From positions 1 to 64,000 of the forward strand of contig JAIXOX010000013.1 of the NCBI GenBank assembly GCA_027486555.1: a stretch of DNA of 64,000 nt, in the 5' to 3' direction. The notes below the pieces were generated by a model that saw nothing but the letters and a program-made list of their open reading frames with translations, searched no databases and was not told the DNA's origin. The DNA comes from Comamonadaceae bacterium. GTDB lineage: Bacteria; Pseudomonadota; Gammaproteobacteria; Burkholderiales; Burkholderiaceae_C. The position numbers and the translations under genes are program-made. The first letter of the stretch is position 1. Each line of letters starts with the position of its first letter. This document shows positions 53,168 through 63,925 of the stretch, piece by piece.

Positions 53168-55870
53168 TCAAGCCGCACTCAGCGCACGGCTGATGACTTC
53201 GCGCACGTCGTTGGACAGGTCGGCTTTGGCGGCCACGCGTTCGATGGCCACTTTGGCCGCGCTGCGGTAGGGCTCGGTCAGGCGGCTCCAGCGGTCCATG
53301 GCGCGGGCCAGGCGGGCGGCCACTTGCGGGTTGATCGCATCCAGGGCCAGCACTTGTTCGCTCCAATACACATAGCCTGCGGCGTCGGCGCGGTGGAAGG
53401 CGGCCGGATTGGCGCTGCAGTAGCTGAAGATCAGGCTGCGGGCGCGGTTGGGGTTGCGCAGGCTGAAGTCGGCATGCTGCATGAGCTGGCGCACGCGGGG
53501 CAGCACGTCGCCTGCGCGGTCGGGCGCACCGGCTTGCAGGGCAAACCATTTGTCAATGACCAGGGCTTCGTGTTGAAACAGTTTGTGGAACAGCGCCAAT
53601 GCGTCGTTGGCCAAAACGTGACCACTGACGACCAGGGCCGACAAGGCGTTGAAGCGGTCGGTCATGTTGCCCGCGTCCTTGAATTGCTGGTACACGCGAC
53701 CGGGCGTCACATCGTCACCCGCCTGCACGGCGGCGATGCACAACATGTTCATGGCCAGGCCCGACAAGGCGCGGCGGCCGCTGGATTGGGCATCGGGCGA
53801 GTAAGCGCCATTGTTCTTGTGGGCGTCCCAGGCCCATTGCCAATCGGCTTGCAAGGCGGTGGCCAGTTGCAAACGCATGGCTTCTCGCAAGGCGTGAACG
53901 CTTTGTGGGTCCACCAAGCCCAACTGGTCGGCGATGTAGTTCTCGGAGGGCAAGGTGAGTGCCAGGTCTTTGAATGCCGCATCCAGACCGGGGTGACGCA
54001 GCACATTGCGCAGTGCCTTGACCAGTTCGTCCGACAGCACGGGGTCTGCGTTGTTGTGCGACAGCGCTTGCACCGCGCTTTGCAGCATCAGGCGCTGACC
54101 GGCTTCCCATTGGTTGAAGGGGTCGTTGTCGTGGGCCAGCAGGCTCAGCAGCTCGGCGGTGCTCAGGCCATCGTCCAGCACCACGGGGGCGCTGAAACCG
54201 CGCAACAAAGACGGCACAGGCTCGCTGCCCAAGTTGACAAAGGTGTAGCTGGCGCTGGCTTCGGTCAAGACCAAAGTTTGCTGGGTCAGGGTTTCGGCGC
54301 TGCCGGCCAGTTGCAGGGGCAGGGCTTGGCCGTCACGCGAGAGCAGGCCCAGCGTGACCGGGATCACGAAGGGTTGTTTGCTGTCCTGGCCGGGTGTGGC
54401 GGGGCAGCTTTGGACCAGTGTGAGGGTGTAGCTGCGTTCGGCCGCGTTGTAGACACCGCGTGCTTGCAGTCGCGGTGTGCCGGCTTGGCTGTACCAGCGC
54501 TTGAAGGTGTCAAGGTTTTGTGCCAGGGCGCTACCGGGGTTGGCGTCGGCAATGGCTTGCGCAAAGTCATCGCAGGTCACGGCTTGGCCGTCATGGCGCT
54601 CAAAGTAAAGCTTCATGCCCTTGGCAAAGCCGTCACGGCCTTGCAGGTCAGCGGGGCTGGCCACCAAGGTCTGCATCATGCGAACGACTTCGGAGCCTTT
54701 TTCGTAGATGGTGACGGTGTAGAAGTTGTTGATTTCCACATAGCTGTCGGGGCGGACCGGGTGGGCCATGGGGCCGGCGTCTTCGGCAAACTGCACCGTG
54801 CGCAGCACGCGCACGTCTTCGATGCGTTTGACGGCGCGTGCGCTGGCCTCGCCCGCCATGTCCTGGCTGAACTCCTGGTCACGAAAGACCGTGAGGCCTT
54901 CTTTGAGCGAGAGCTGGAACCAGTCGCGGCAGGTGATGCGGTTGCCTGTCCAGTTGTGGAAGTACTCGTGGCCAACCACGCTTTCAATGTTGCCGAAATC
55001 CATGTCGGTGGCGGTGTTCGGGTTGGCCAGCACAAACTTGGTGTTGAAGATGTTCAAGCCCTTGTTTTCCATCGCGCCCATGTTGAAGTCGCTGGTGGCG
55101 ACGATCATGAAGCGTTCCAGGTCCAGCGGCAGGCCAAAGCGTGCTTCGTCCCAGGCCACGCTGGCCATGAGGGAGTTCATCGCGTGTTCGGTCTTGTCCA
55201 GGTCGCCTGGGCGCACAAACACTTGCAGCAAGTGATCTTTGCCGCTGCGGCTGCGGATGCGTTGCTCGCGTGCGACCAGCTGACCGGCCACCAGGGCAAA
55301 CAGGTAACAAGGTTTTTTGTGCGGGTCGACCCACTTGGCAAAATGACGCCCGTCGTCCAGTGCGCCTTGCTCCACCAGGTTGCCGTTACTCAGCAGCACC
55401 GGGTATTTGGTTTTGTCAGCACGCAGCGTGACGGTGTAGCTGGCCATCACGTCCGGGCGGTCCAGGAAATAGGTGATGCGTCTAAAACCCTCGGCCTCGC
55501 ATTGCGTGAAGAAGGTGCCCTGGCTGACGTACAGGCCCATCAGCTGGGTGTTCTTTTCGGGGTTGCAGGTGGTGAAGATTTCCAGATCGAAAGACTCAAT
55601 GCCTTCGGGCAAGTTCTCCAGCACCAGCTGATGGCCGTCCATCTTGAACGAGGTGCCACCGCCGTTGACCAGCACACGCGCCAGGTTCAGGTCTTCGCCA
55701 TCCAGACGCAGCGGCTGGGCCGCCACGTCGGGGTTGCGGCGCAGGCGCATCTTGTTCAAGACGCGGGTTTTGGCCGGGTCCAGATCAAAGGTCAGATCGA
55801 CGGTATCGATCCAAAAAGCCGGGGCGGTGTACGCCTCGCGCAAGATCGCGGTGGGTTGTCCTTCACGCAT
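53168..55870 (-). CDS. pepN: Aminopeptidase N (M1 family)
   Basis: 900 residues. Zinc metallopeptidase removing N-terminal residues from peptides. [12 protein letters not shown] (exopeptidase motif), [20 protein letters not shown] (HExxH) and [12 protein letters not shown] (third zinc ligand Glu) are present. Start at 55870; a GTG one codon earlier is possible. It lies between prfB and fbp on the same strand. Confidence 0.96.
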   Translation of the reverse strand: MREGQPTAILREAYTAPAFWIDTVDLTFDLDPAKTRVLNKMRLRRNPDVAAQPLRLDGEDLNLARVLVNGGGTSFKMDGHQLVLENLPEGIESFDLEIFTTCNPEKNTQLMGLYVSQGTFFTQCEAEGFRRITYFLDRPDVMASYTVTLRADKTKYPVLLSNGNLVEQGALDDGRHFAKWVDPHKKPCYLFALVAGQLVAREQRIRSRSGKDHLLQVFVRPGDLDKTEHAMNSLMASVAWDEARFGLPLDLERFMIVATSDFNMGAMENKGLNIFNTKFVLANPNTATDMDFGNIESVVGHEYFHNWTGNRITCRDWFQLSLKEGLTVFRDQEFSQDMAGEASARAVKRIEDVRVLRTVQFAEDAGPMAHPVRPDSYVEINNFYTVTIYEKGSEVVRMMQTLVASPADLQGRDGFAKGMKLYFERHDGQAVTCDDFAQAIADANPGSALAQNLDTFKRWYSQAGTPRLQARGVYNAAERSYTLTLVQSCPATPGQDSKQPFVIPVTLGLLSRDGQALPLQLAGSAETLTQQTLVLTEASASYTFVNLGSEPVPSLLRGFSAPVVLDDGLSTAELLSLLAHDNDPFNQWEAGQRLMLQSAVQALSHNNADPVLSDELVKALRNVLRHPGLDAAFKDLALTLPSENYIADQLGLVDPQSVHALREAMRLQLATALQADWQWAWDAHKNNGAYSPDAQSSGRRALSGLAMNMLCIAAVQAGDDVTPGRVYQQFKDAGNMTDRFNALSALVVSGHVLANDALALFHKLFQHEALVIDKWFALQAGAPDRAGDVLPRVRQLMQHADFSLRNPNRARSLIFSYCSANPAAFHRADAAGYVYWSEQVLALDAINPQVAARLARAMDRWSRLTEPYRSAAKVAIERVAAKADLSNDVREVISRALSAA

Positions 55871-55903
55871 CACTAACTCCGTTTTCGTTGAGGTCTGAGC
55901 AGC

Positions 55904-57008
55904 TCAGAGGCCTTGTTTCAGTGAGGCTTCGATGAACGCATCGAGGTCGCCATCAAGCACTTTTTGGGTGGCCGAAATTTCGACGTTGGTGCGCAAGTCC
56001 TTGATGCGGCTGTTGTCCAGCACATAGCTGCGGATCTGGTGACCCCAGCCCACATCGGTCTTGGTGTCTTCCAGCTTTTGCTGCTCTTCCATGCGTTTTC
56101 GCATTTCAAAGTCGTACAGGCGTGAGCGCAGGCGTTGCCAGGCGACATCGCGGTTGCTGTGCTGGCTTCGGCCGTCTTGGCACTGCACCACGATGCCTGT
56201 GGGGATGTGCGTCAGTCGCACGGCCGAGTCGGTTTTGTTGATGTGCTGACCGCCCGCGCCGCTGGCCCGGAAGGTGTCGGTGCGCACGTCAGACGGGTTG
56301 ATGTTGATCTCGATCGAGTCGTCGATCTCGGGGTACACAAACAAGGAGGCAAAAGACGTGTGACGGCCGCCCGACGAGTCAAACGGGCTCTTGCGCACCA
56401 AGCGGTGCACGCCGGTTTCGGTCCGCAGCAAACCAAACGCGTATTCGCCTTCGATCTTGATGGTGGCACCCTTGATGCCTGCGGTGTCGCCCGGGGTTTC
56501 ATCTTCAACGGTGGCCTTGAAGCCCTTGCGTTCGGCGTATTTGATGTACTGGCGCAGCAGCATGCTGGCCCAGTCGCAAGCTTCGGTGCCACCTGCACCG
56601 GCCTGAATGTCAACAAAGCAATTGAGCGGATCGGCCTCATGGCGGAACATGCGGCGGAATTCAAGGTCTTGCACCAGCGCGGTCAGTTTGGCGGCTTCGG
56701 TTTCGATGGTCAGCAGGCCATCGTCGTCGCCTTCTTCCTTGCTCATTTCAAAGAGTTCAAGGTTGTCGGCCAACTCGCTGGTCAGGTTGGTGATGGTGAC
56801 CACCACGCCGTCGAGGGCTTTTTTTTCTTTGCCCAGTTCCTGGGCTTTTTTGGGGTCATTCCAGACCGTGGGATCTTCGAGGGATGCGTTGACGGTTCTC
56901 AGCCGTTCAGATTTGGCATCGTAGTCAAAGATACCCCCGTAACTCTTGGGTCCGGGCGCTCAGGTCGGTGAGGGTGGTGCCAATCTGGTTGATGCGTTCT
57001 GCGTCCAT
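55904..57008 (-). CDS. prfB: Peptide chain release factor 2, with programmed +1 frameshift
   Basis: Recognises UAA and UGA stop codons. The gene starts at 57008 with [20 protein letters not shown]; its 27th codon is the TGA at 56927-56925. A +1 shift there continues as [19 protein letters not shown], giving 367 residues in total, the normal length. SPFDSSGG (stop-codon recognition SPF) and [12 protein letters not shown] (GGQ) are present. The shift site CTTTGAC is preceded by GGGGGT, which pairs with the anti-Shine-Dalgarno. Confidence 0.96.
56924..56930 (-). promoter_or_regulatory. prfB: prfB frameshift site
   Basis: CTTTGAC with an internal Shine-Dalgarno-like GGGGGTAT just upstream on the - strand. 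Low RF2 makes ribosomes pause at the TGA and shift +1, which is the classic RF2 autoregulation. Confidence 0.92.
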
Positions 57009-57126
57009 GGGGAAATGCTCCGGTTCGGTAAACCGGGCATTTTCTCATGACTTCGACCTTGTGCCTGTCGCAAGTTCTTGTGGGTCTGGGCAGGCCAGGT
57101 ATCCCCTTTTTTGGGGACTGGTTTTG

Positions 57127-57657
57127 TTAAAAAAGTCTGCCGTAAGAAAACATCAAACCAGCAGTTCCCAACACTTTCATTTGTACGGAATCGTGCGCAT
57201 TCAATTTGTAGCCCAATGCAGGAATCACAGCAGGCGAGAAACCGTTCCGGTTCAGCGGAACTTTGTTTTGGTAAGGTGCCACATAACCGTACATCAAGCC
57301 TGCTGTCAATTTGACAAAAAGGTCTTGCACGCCAAAGACATTGTTGATTTGACGGCCGCCATAAAGGTAGACCGTAGGCTGTCCAAATGAGTTGCTGAAA
57401 AAGCTGACGCCGCAAAAGCGATCACCTGGCAATTGTTCATCCATTGCAAACAGCGCCACATTTTTATGTTCCGGGCTTCGACTCCAATGGTGGGTATAAG
57501 GTGAAAAGGTGAATTCACCCTGCTGAGTCGGCTCTGGTGCTCCTTGCACACTCAAGAAAGAGGGGCAATGGTATTCTTTTGCGACGGCTTGACTTGTGAT
57601 GGAGAAAAAAAATGGTGAAGTTATTAAAACAAAAAATTTTCTTAATTTAATTTTCAT
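57127..57657 (-). CDS. Exported protein, probable small outer-membrane barrel
   Basis: 176 residues, with a signal peptide (MKIKLRKFFVLITSPFFFSI to AVAKEYH). The mature part has alternating aromatic strands (LFVKLTAGLMYGYVAPYQNK, GTAGLMFSYGRLF end), which suggests a beta barrel. No firm family. Lower G+C than prfB; it follows the polysaccharide cluster on the same strand. Confidence 0.55.
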   Translation of the reverse strand: MKIKLRKFFVLITSPFFFSITSQAVAKEYHCPSFLSVQGAPEPTQQGEFTFSPYTHHWSRSPEHKNVALFAMDEQLPGDRFCGVSFFSNSFGQPTVYLYGGRQINNVFGVQDLFVKLTAGLMYGYVAPYQNKVPLNRNGFSPAVIPALGYKLNAHDSVQMKVLGTAGLMFSYGRLF

Positions 57658-57689
57658 GCGTATCCCTGAACTTTGTTAATTGAATAATT

Positions 57690-59024
57690 TTATTTCGATG
57701 TTTTTATGGCCTCCGTTTCATGAAATAAATACCGAACGGCCATGCCTGCAGCGATGGCAAAAAAACCACTCTCAACCACATTGGCCGTGATCCCATAGAC
57801 CAGAGTGGCCAGCAAAAGACAATAAGCGACGGCTTCAACCGGGTCTCGCCAAGGATTGAGTCTGAGAGATCTCAACAATAAAAGTAAAAAACCAGGAAGT
57901 GCGATCCATCCAAAAATAACGAACCAATAAACAAATATATTGTCTGCAGCGTTGAATCGGTTGAATTCGAAATAAGTTTGAGGGGTGCCTATGCCGCCTA
58001 ATCCACGACCCCAAAATAAATTGCCTTGGTTTTCCAGTAATTTCCAAGCGTTTGGCCACATGTCATTCAGGCGGTCCCAAAACGAAAACGTCAAATTGGC
58101 CAATTCTTGGTCTCTGATGTAAAAATTGACATCCATGAACAAGGGTGTCATGGGCAAAAGCAAAGCTACCAAACCCAGCGCCAAAGGCCACCACCGAATG
58201 GCGGAGGACGGTATTTTTTGACCCAAAATAAGCACGGGTGTCAATATTGCAAATATGTTGTAAACCCCTTTGCTGGTGGTCATGTAAATGGTCAAAAATG
58301 TGATGCTCCAAAATAAAAGACGCAGCCAAACTGAGCGTGTACCCAGCACCACAATGACGCCTAACAACAAGGCCTGCAAGGCGGCATCAAATGAAGCTCT
58401 TGAAAATCCTGCCAAGCGTTTACCTCCGCCAACGTTTTCCCATTCGCGGGAGCTGACGACATCGAGGTCTCCCACCGAATAGCCAAAACCCTCCCAAGGG
58501 TAAGCAACCCAGTAGTTCAAAATAACACCACTGACAACCACCAACCAAAGCCAAACAGACATTTTCAAAACAAGATGCCAGTGTCTGAAAATAATTTCAG
58601 AGCACGACAATCCAAACCAAAATGGCAGCAAGGTGTAAATACCGAAAAGGACCTGATAAACCGGTGTATGAAAAAAACCAACCAAAATAGAATATGCAAT
58701 GACCAACAGTGTCATGGCTCGAAGCGGTTGTAAACCATGGCGTGATTCCCACACCACCACGGCCAAGGTGGAGGCCAGCATCAAGACTTGTGGAAAGTAA
58801 ATGATGGGCGTCAACCCGACAAGTCCAGCTGCCCATCTGAATGGCCCGGTGATGGCAGCTGTTGCGCAATAACTCAACAGTGAAATCAGGGCCAAGGCCT
58901 GAACGCCATCGTTGGTAGACCCGTGGTGCCTGTTCATGTCTTGAACGGGCGAGGCAAAGGCCGTGTTTTTCATCACAGGGTCAAGCTTGGCTTTGCGAGC
59001 CAGCATGCGGTCAGCCGAAGTCAT
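57690..59024 (-). CDS. O-antigen ligase / Wzy-like polymerase
   Basis: 444 residues with about ten hydrophobic segments and a large loop (WLKLLEN-type region, then NLFWGRGLGGIGTPQTYFEF) near the C-terminal half, as in Wzy/WaaL proteins. Probably polymerises a surface or exopolysaccharide repeat unit. It starts a few bases after the flippase stop. Confidence 0.75.
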   Translation of the reverse strand: MTSADRMLARKAKLDPVMKNTAFASPVQDMNRHHGSTNDGVQALALISLLSYCATAAITGPFRWAAGLVGLTPIIYFPQVLMLASTLAVVVWESRHGLQPLRAMTLLVIAYSILVGFFHTPVYQVLFGIYTLLPFWFGLSCSEIIFRHWHLVLKMSVWLWLVVVSGVILNYWVAYPWEGFGYSVGDLDVVSSREWENVGGGKRLAGFSRASFDAALQALLLGVIVVLGTRSVWLRLLFWSITFLTIYMTTSKGVYNIFAILTPVLILGQKIPSSAIRWWPLALGLVALLLPMTPLFMDVNFYIRDQELANLTFSFWDRLNDMWPNAWKLLENQGNLFWGRGLGGIGTPQTYFEFNRFNAADNIFVYWFVIFGWIALPGFLLLLLRSLRLNPWRDPVEAVAYCLLLATLVYGITANVVESGFFAIAAGMAVRYLFHETEAIKTSK

Positions 59025-59027
59025 GGC

Positions 59028-60284
59028 TTACCAGTGATGTCTGGACAGCAGACCACTGCGATGGGCCAGCAACAAGGTCATGAATGCTTCGCAAATGACC
59101 CAGGCCCACAAGGCTGATTCTGTGTTGACGGTATTGAGTGCCAATACAAAAATACTGGCTTGAATCACAGCACCGGGCAACACCCTTTTGACCAGTTTTT
59201 TTTCTCTGCCTGAGGCCACCCACCACCACGCGCTGAGCATGGCGTTTGCAACGTTAAAGGGCAACCAAAATGACAAAATTTTCGCCCAATCAGCGTGCAG
59301 GGCAGTCGCCTCATTGAACAACAGGGCCAAACCCCATTCGGCCAAAGTATGCGCACTCAATGCGCCCAATAACGCCAGTGAAAAAAATACCAGAGTCCAT
59401 GTGTGCAATCGCCGAGGCTGAAAGACTTGTTCTTGTCGATGCCAAGCTTGAACCCAACGCGGTTGCGCAGCTTGAATCAAGGGGGAAAACATATTGGCTG
59501 CAGCGCGTATTGTTTTTTCTATGGCGGCATACATGCCCACCACTTCTTTTGAATACACCGTACCCATTAAAAAAACAGTGCTGTTGGCCAAAGCCGTCAA
59601 GGTGTAATCGGTGATGGCCATGTGGCGACTTTTTCGTGCCACTTCACAGATGCCTGTCCAATGGGGCCTGGACCATGCCAGGCAAGGGAGGGTCACAATC
59701 GTGGGCAAGGCTAGGAGGCCTGACATGAAGGTGGCACTGCTTTGCAGTGCAGCGGCCCACAGCAGGTCTTGGGGCCCATCCACGAACATAAAAATGCCCC
59801 AAGTTGCCAACACACGACCCGCCAGACCAAAAATCAGGGTGTTGTGCATGATTTGCAAACCCTGAAAAAGCCATGTGGGAAAAACGGCAGAACCCACCAC
59901 GGTCATGAAGCACCAGGCAAACAGGGGCCACTGGGCATGCCAGGAAGTGATCAAGTTGGTGCAGGTCAGCATGACCAAGGCGCTTGCAAAAAGCAAAAGC
60001 CATTTCAGGGCTGTGACATGAACCACCAAGGCACCGGCAGCTTGTCTGTTTTCTGTTTTGCGTTGAGGGTCCAGTTTGGCAAGTTCTTTCGCGGCATGGG
60101 TGTTCATGCCCGCATCAATCAACAAAACAAAGTAAAAATTGACAGCGGCACTCCAGGCGAGCCAACCAAATGACTCGGCCCCTAAAGACCGAACCAAAAA
60201 AGGCAGCGTCAGCAGTGGAATGATGTAATTGGCCAGCTGAAGGGCATATAAAGCATAAGCATTGCGCAGCAAAGTGGAGGGCAT
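59028..60284 (-). CDS. Polysaccharide flippase (Wzx-like)
   Basis: 418 residues from the ATG at 60284, with GAGGA upstream; a TTG at 60299 would overlap the Wzz gene. About 12 hydrophobic segments, with LTLPFLVRSLGAESFGWLAW and the N-terminal AYALYALQLANYIIPL typical of MOP/RfbX flippases. It moves lipid-linked repeats across the inner membrane. Confidence 0.85.
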   Translation of the reverse strand: MPSTLLRNAYALYALQLANYIIPLLTLPFLVRSLGAESFGWLAWSAAVNFYFVLLIDAGMNTHAAKELAKLDPQRKTENRQAAGALVVHVTALKWLLLFASALVMLTCTNLITSWHAQWPLFAWCFMTVVGSAVFPTWLFQGLQIMHNTLIFGLAGRVLATWGIFMFVDGPQDLLWAAALQSSATFMSGLLALPTIVTLPCLAWSRPHWTGICEVARKSRHMAITDYTLTALANSTVFLMGTVYSKEVVGMYAAIEKTIRAAANMFSPLIQAAQPRWVQAWHRQEQVFQPRRLHTWTLVFFSLALLGALSAHTLAEWGLALLFNEATALHADWAKILSFWLPFNVANAMLSAWWWVASGREKKLVKRVLPGAVIQASIFVLALNTVNTESALWAWVICEAFMTLLLAHRSGLLSRHHW

Positions 60285-60295
60285 GGACGATGTCC

Positions 60296-61558
60296 TCAAT
60301 GGGGGCGCTTCAAGGGGTTTTTCAAGAGTTCATTTTTTAGGATGAACAGTTGTTCGGCGAATTTGGAGCTCGCCGTTCTGCGTTGTCTGACGTAGGCGCG
60401 AGCCCAAATGAACATGATCGTCAGCATGGTGGAGCCCACCCCGGAAAGGATGACGTTGACTTTGATGCGCGGTCGCGATTTGTTTTGGGGGCTGATGGCG
60501 ATGTCGAGGATCTGAAACAGTGAAAAATCCCTGGTTTCATCCATCTTGCCCAGCTCGGTGTATTGCCCCAGGATGGTCACTATATTTTCCCAATATTCGA
60601 CATCGCGCTTGCGTTGACTGTGCTCCATCAAGGCATCGGGGGCCTTGGACAGTGGGACAAACGCCCCTTGGTTGTTGGCTTTAGATCCTGAGCCTGGTAT
60701 TTCACTGGTGGCTTCTTGGACTTTTTGTTTCAGGTTGCTCAATTCACTGCGCAAGAGTCGCACGTCGGGGTTGTCGTCAGTGGCATAACTGAGCAAGGTT
60801 CTCAGTTGAACTTCTTTGTTGGCAATTTGATTTTTCAAATCTCGTGCGGTGCTCAAGATGGCTTCATCTTGGCCCCGAAGACGCGTAAAGCCTGTTCGCT
60901 TTTCGGTTCTTCGCAGTTGTTCATCCGCTTCGTTGAGGCTTTGTCGGGCTTTGCTCAGTGCGTTGTTGAAAAAGTCACTTCGCCTGCCGCCCTCTTTTTT
61001 GGCCAGATCACTGGAAAAGGTTTGAAGTTCCTGGACGTAGGCATTGGCCAGTTGGGCTGCGCGAACCGGGTCTGAATCTTCCACCGAAATTTCAACAATG
61101 CCATCTTTGCCGGAATTGATGTCGGTGCGTGACTCAAGCAATTGCCGGGCCGTGTCCATGTCCTTGGCATCGTAGTGTTTGAGCAAGTCATGGTTTTGAA
61201 TCACACCATCGAGGATGGTTCGACTGCGCAAAATGCCCACAAAAAGATCGGTTGGGTTTTTCAGGTTGAGCGCTGAATTGCCCAAGGCACTCTCCCCACC
61301 CATGGCAATCAGGCCGCGACTGATGGTGTTTTGGTTGTATTGAGGTGGCAGAACCCGGGTCGATGCTTTGAAATACGGGGTCGAAAAAATGCCGTGCAAC
61401 AGGACGAGTACCGAGACCACCAAGGGCACCCCAATCACCCACCATTTCGCTTGGACCAGCGGCAAGAGCACGGGCATGAGGCTGTAGGTGTCCGAGCTTG
61501 CAGAGGGCGATCTTGAAGAGATATCTCTGTGTTTGGGCAGGGGGCGGCTGGGTTTCAT
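60296..61558 (-). CDS. Wzz/chain-length type polysaccharide protein
   Basis: 420 residues. First membrane segment near 38-60 (WWVIGVPLVVSVLVLLHGIF), a long periplasmic part with coiled coil (DEQLRRTEKRTG, LSNLKQKVQEATSEI), and a second segment near 370-390. PNPxxx-like NLKNPTDLFVGILRS follows the first segment. No tyrosine kinase domain. It ends beside the flippase start. Confidence 0.85.
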   Translation of the reverse strand: MKPSRPLPKHRDISSRSPSASSDTYSLMPVLLPLVQAKWWVIGVPLVVSVLVLLHGIFSTPYFKASTRVLPPQYNQNTISRGLIAMGGESALGNSALNLKNPTDLFVGILRSRTILDGVIQNHDLLKHYDAKDMDTARQLLESRTDINSGKDGIVEISVEDSDPVRAAQLANAYVQELQTFSSDLAKKEGGRRSDFFNNALSKARQSLNEADEQLRRTEKRTGFTRLRGQDEAILSTARDLKNQIANKEVQLRTLLSYATDDNPDVRLLRSELSNLKQKVQEATSEIPGSGSKANNQGAFVPLSKAPDALMEHSQRKRDVEYWENIVTILGQYTELGKMDETRDFSLFQILDIAISPQNKSRPRIKVNVILSGVGSTMLTIMFIWARAYVRQRRTASSKFAEQLFILKNELLKNPLKRPH

Positions 61559-63925
61559 TTACAGCCCTTTGACAATGCGTATGCCTGCAATGCCCATGCC
61601 CAGTTGGTAGACGATTTGTGAGATGTCCTTGACGCGCCGAATCCAGCTGACTGCTTCGGTGTTTTCTTCGACCCAAATCGTGTCACCCGGGGCAATGTCT
61701 TCAGCCCCGAGCTGATCGGCGGCAATCAGGGTGCCATCTGGACGAATCACGATGGCGGTTGTGCTTCTGGCTGAACTGCGACGACCACCGGCCATTTGGA
61801 TGTAGTCTTCGGCGTCTCTGTTTTTTTGCCAAAGGAAGGAACGCTCCGCCATGACGGAGCCCATGACTTCCACGGTTTCAGGAACGGCCGGGATGTAAAA
61901 ACTGTCGTTGTTTTCGAGCCGAATTTTTGGCAACTGATCAGGATGTCGCGTTTGGCTGTTGAGCTCCAGAATCATCCGGCCTTCGGGTTTGAGTTTGCGC
62001 AGGTTATCCAAGAAGGACTGCACCGCATTTTTTTCTGCCGAAACGGTTTCGGCTTCACCTGTTGCGACTGTTTCGCGGCTGCGTTCAATCAGGAATTTGG
62101 CAAAATCACGCTCCATGGCGTTGAGGGCATCATCCGTGCGGCGTTGCTGTTGTTGTCGCACAGATTCTCGAAACAACTGTGCGCCATAAAGATAAGCTAG
62201 GCGTGTCACGCCGCCTGCTTTTTCCAACAGCGATGACAGCGTGTCACCCGCTTGGACGGTGTACATGCCAGGCCTGCGAACTTCACCTTCGATCTTCACA
62301 ACGCGAGTGCTTTGTTCGATGGGGCCGCGAAAGTCGTTGCGAGAGAACACGGTGATGGTGTCACCCGGTTGCAGCACCCAATTGTGTTGAGGGTCTCGGT
62401 TAAAGACGACCTTGCCCAGTTCAAAGGGAATCAGCGTCATTTGCAGTGACGGGTTCATCACCCTTTCAATGACGGCATATTCCCAATTGATCTCGGGAAA
62501 TCTGGGTTCAATTTTGATGTTGGCGGGATCTGTTAAAAAAGATGCAATTTTGTTTTGGCTGTTCTTTTCTATCCAATAGGCGGGGGAAATCAGCGCGTTC
62601 ACATCCGGGAGAATGTCCGAGATGCGCAAGCCCTCTTTCCATGCATATCGCAAAGGCAGGGCCACTTGTCCTTTGAGGGTCACGGCATTGTTGAATTGTG
62701 GTGAGATCGGCACCAGCACCACCAAATCACCATCACGCAAAACAGTCTGCATGGCCTCTTTGCCAAAGTTCAATTCTTCAATCAAGCGGCTGGCCTTTTG
62801 TGTCGGGGTCTTCTTGTCTGCAGGTTTGGCAATGCGTTCGAGTTTGATGCGCAAACCATCTGCTGTTGATGTTGTTCCCCCACTGATGCTGAGCAGCTGA
62901 GCCAGCGTCATCCCCGCTTGGTATTGGTAAATGGCCGAATTGCGCACGCTGCCTGCAATCGCCACTTGTCCCTGCATGGGGGGGATGTGGATGACGTCTT
63001 CGTTTTGCAGGCGCATGTCGGCACTGCGGTTGCCGTTGAGTAAAAAATCATACAAATCAATTTCGGCAATTTTTTCATTGCCACGGCGCAGCTCGATGTT
63101 TCGCAGGTTGCCGTTGGCTGCAGGTCCGCCGGTGATGAACAGTGCACTGATGAGCGAGGACAGTGAATTGACTTGGTAGGTGCCAGGTTTGCGTGCAAAT
63201 CCGGTCACGTAAAGACGGATGCTGCGCAAGCTGCCCATGGTCACAGACAATTCAAAGCTTTTGTAAACCCGCGCCATCGCTTGATTCAAGACGGGTTGCA
63301 GTTCTTTGTATGTCAGACCAGACAACTGAATGCTGCCCACTTTGGGAATGAAGACGCTGCCCCTGCGATCGACAGTGACGGCGTATTCCAGTTCAACCGA
63401 GCCCCAGGCCCGAACGATGATGTCATCGCCTGGACCGATCACAAAGTCAGCGGGGACATTCACCTGGTCGCCGATGTTGAAAGAAGCGTTTGGGCCTTGA
63501 AAAAGATGGTCTGCAAAGACAGGCAGAGCAATGCCCAGACTTTGTTGAACGAGTATTTCAAAATCGGACATGTCCGATTTCAGGGGGGGTGTTTTTTCTG
63601 GGGGGCGTGATTGGGTGGGGGATTCGACCACCACCCTTGTGGACAGGTTGTTGGCACGCAAACTCGGATAAAGACTGTTGGGCCTTTCTTGCCGTTGCGT
63701 GGTGTTGTCCTGCGGGGCTTCGGTGCTTGTATTGGCGTTTTGTGGCTTGGGGCTGCCATAAAGCTCAGTGATGGAAGGGGCCTTGTATTCCTGGGCAAAA
63801 GAATTCAGAACACACAGCAGCATGCATAAAAAAAAGCAGACAAGGATCGACTTGCGCCATCGCTTGTGAACTTTATTTTCAGCGCTTGATGGATGGGCCA
63901 TTGGGTTTAAAAAAAACGGTGTCAT
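61559..63925 (-). CDS. Wza-like polysaccharide export protein, long multi-SLBB form
   Basis: 788 residues from the ATG at 63925 (AGGGGTGAG upstream; an ATG at 63901 is possible). A hydrophobic signal-like segment (ILVCFFLCMLLCVLNSFAQE) lies at about residues 27-46 of the long form. A polysaccharide export domain (IGPGDDIIVRAWGSVE) is followed by several SLBB domains (VTGFARKPGTYQVNSLSSL, AIAGSVRNSAIYQYQ, KIEGEVRRPGMYTVQAGDT, VEVMGSVMAERSFLW). Much longer than E. coli Wza (about 380). It abuts the Wzz gene. Confidence 0.88.
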   Translation of the reverse strand: MTPFFLNPMAHPSSAENKVHKRWRKSILVCFFLCMLLCVLNSFAQEYKAPSITELYGSPKPQNANTSTEAPQDNTTQRQERPNSLYPSLRANNLSTRVVVESPTQSRPPEKTPPLKSDMSDFEILVQQSLGIALPVFADHLFQGPNASFNIGDQVNVPADFVIGPGDDIIVRAWGSVELEYAVTVDRRGSVFIPKVGSIQLSGLTYKELQPVLNQAMARVYKSFELSVTMGSLRSIRLYVTGFARKPGTYQVNSLSSLISALFITGGPAANGNLRNIELRRGNEKIAEIDLYDFLLNGNRSADMRLQNEDVIHIPPMQGQVAIAGSVRNSAIYQYQAGMTLAQLLSISGGTTSTADGLRIKLERIAKPADKKTPTQKASRLIEELNFGKEAMQTVLRDGDLVVLVPISPQFNNAVTLKGQVALPLRYAWKEGLRISDILPDVNALISPAYWIEKNSQNKIASFLTDPANIKIEPRFPEINWEYAVIERVMNPSLQMTLIPFELGKVVFNRDPQHNWVLQPGDTITVFSRNDFRGPIEQSTRVVKIEGEVRRPGMYTVQAGDTLSSLLEKAGGVTRLAYLYGAQLFRESVRQQQQRRTDDALNAMERDFAKFLIERSRETVATGEAETVSAEKNAVQSFLDNLRKLKPEGRMILELNSQTRHPDQLPKIRLENNDSFYIPAVPETVEVMGSVMAERSFLWQKNRDAEDYIQMAGGRRSSARSTTAIVIRPDGTLIAADQLGAEDIAPGDTIWVEENTEAVSWIRRVKDISQIVYQLGMGIAGIRIVKGL

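Noticed and set aside
53153..55876. 907-codon + strand frame opposite pepN
   Set aside because: Despite its length, the - strand encodes a complete M1 aminopeptidase with GAMEN and HExxH; the + frame has no domain and is His/Gln/Val rich, as expected for an antisense shadow.
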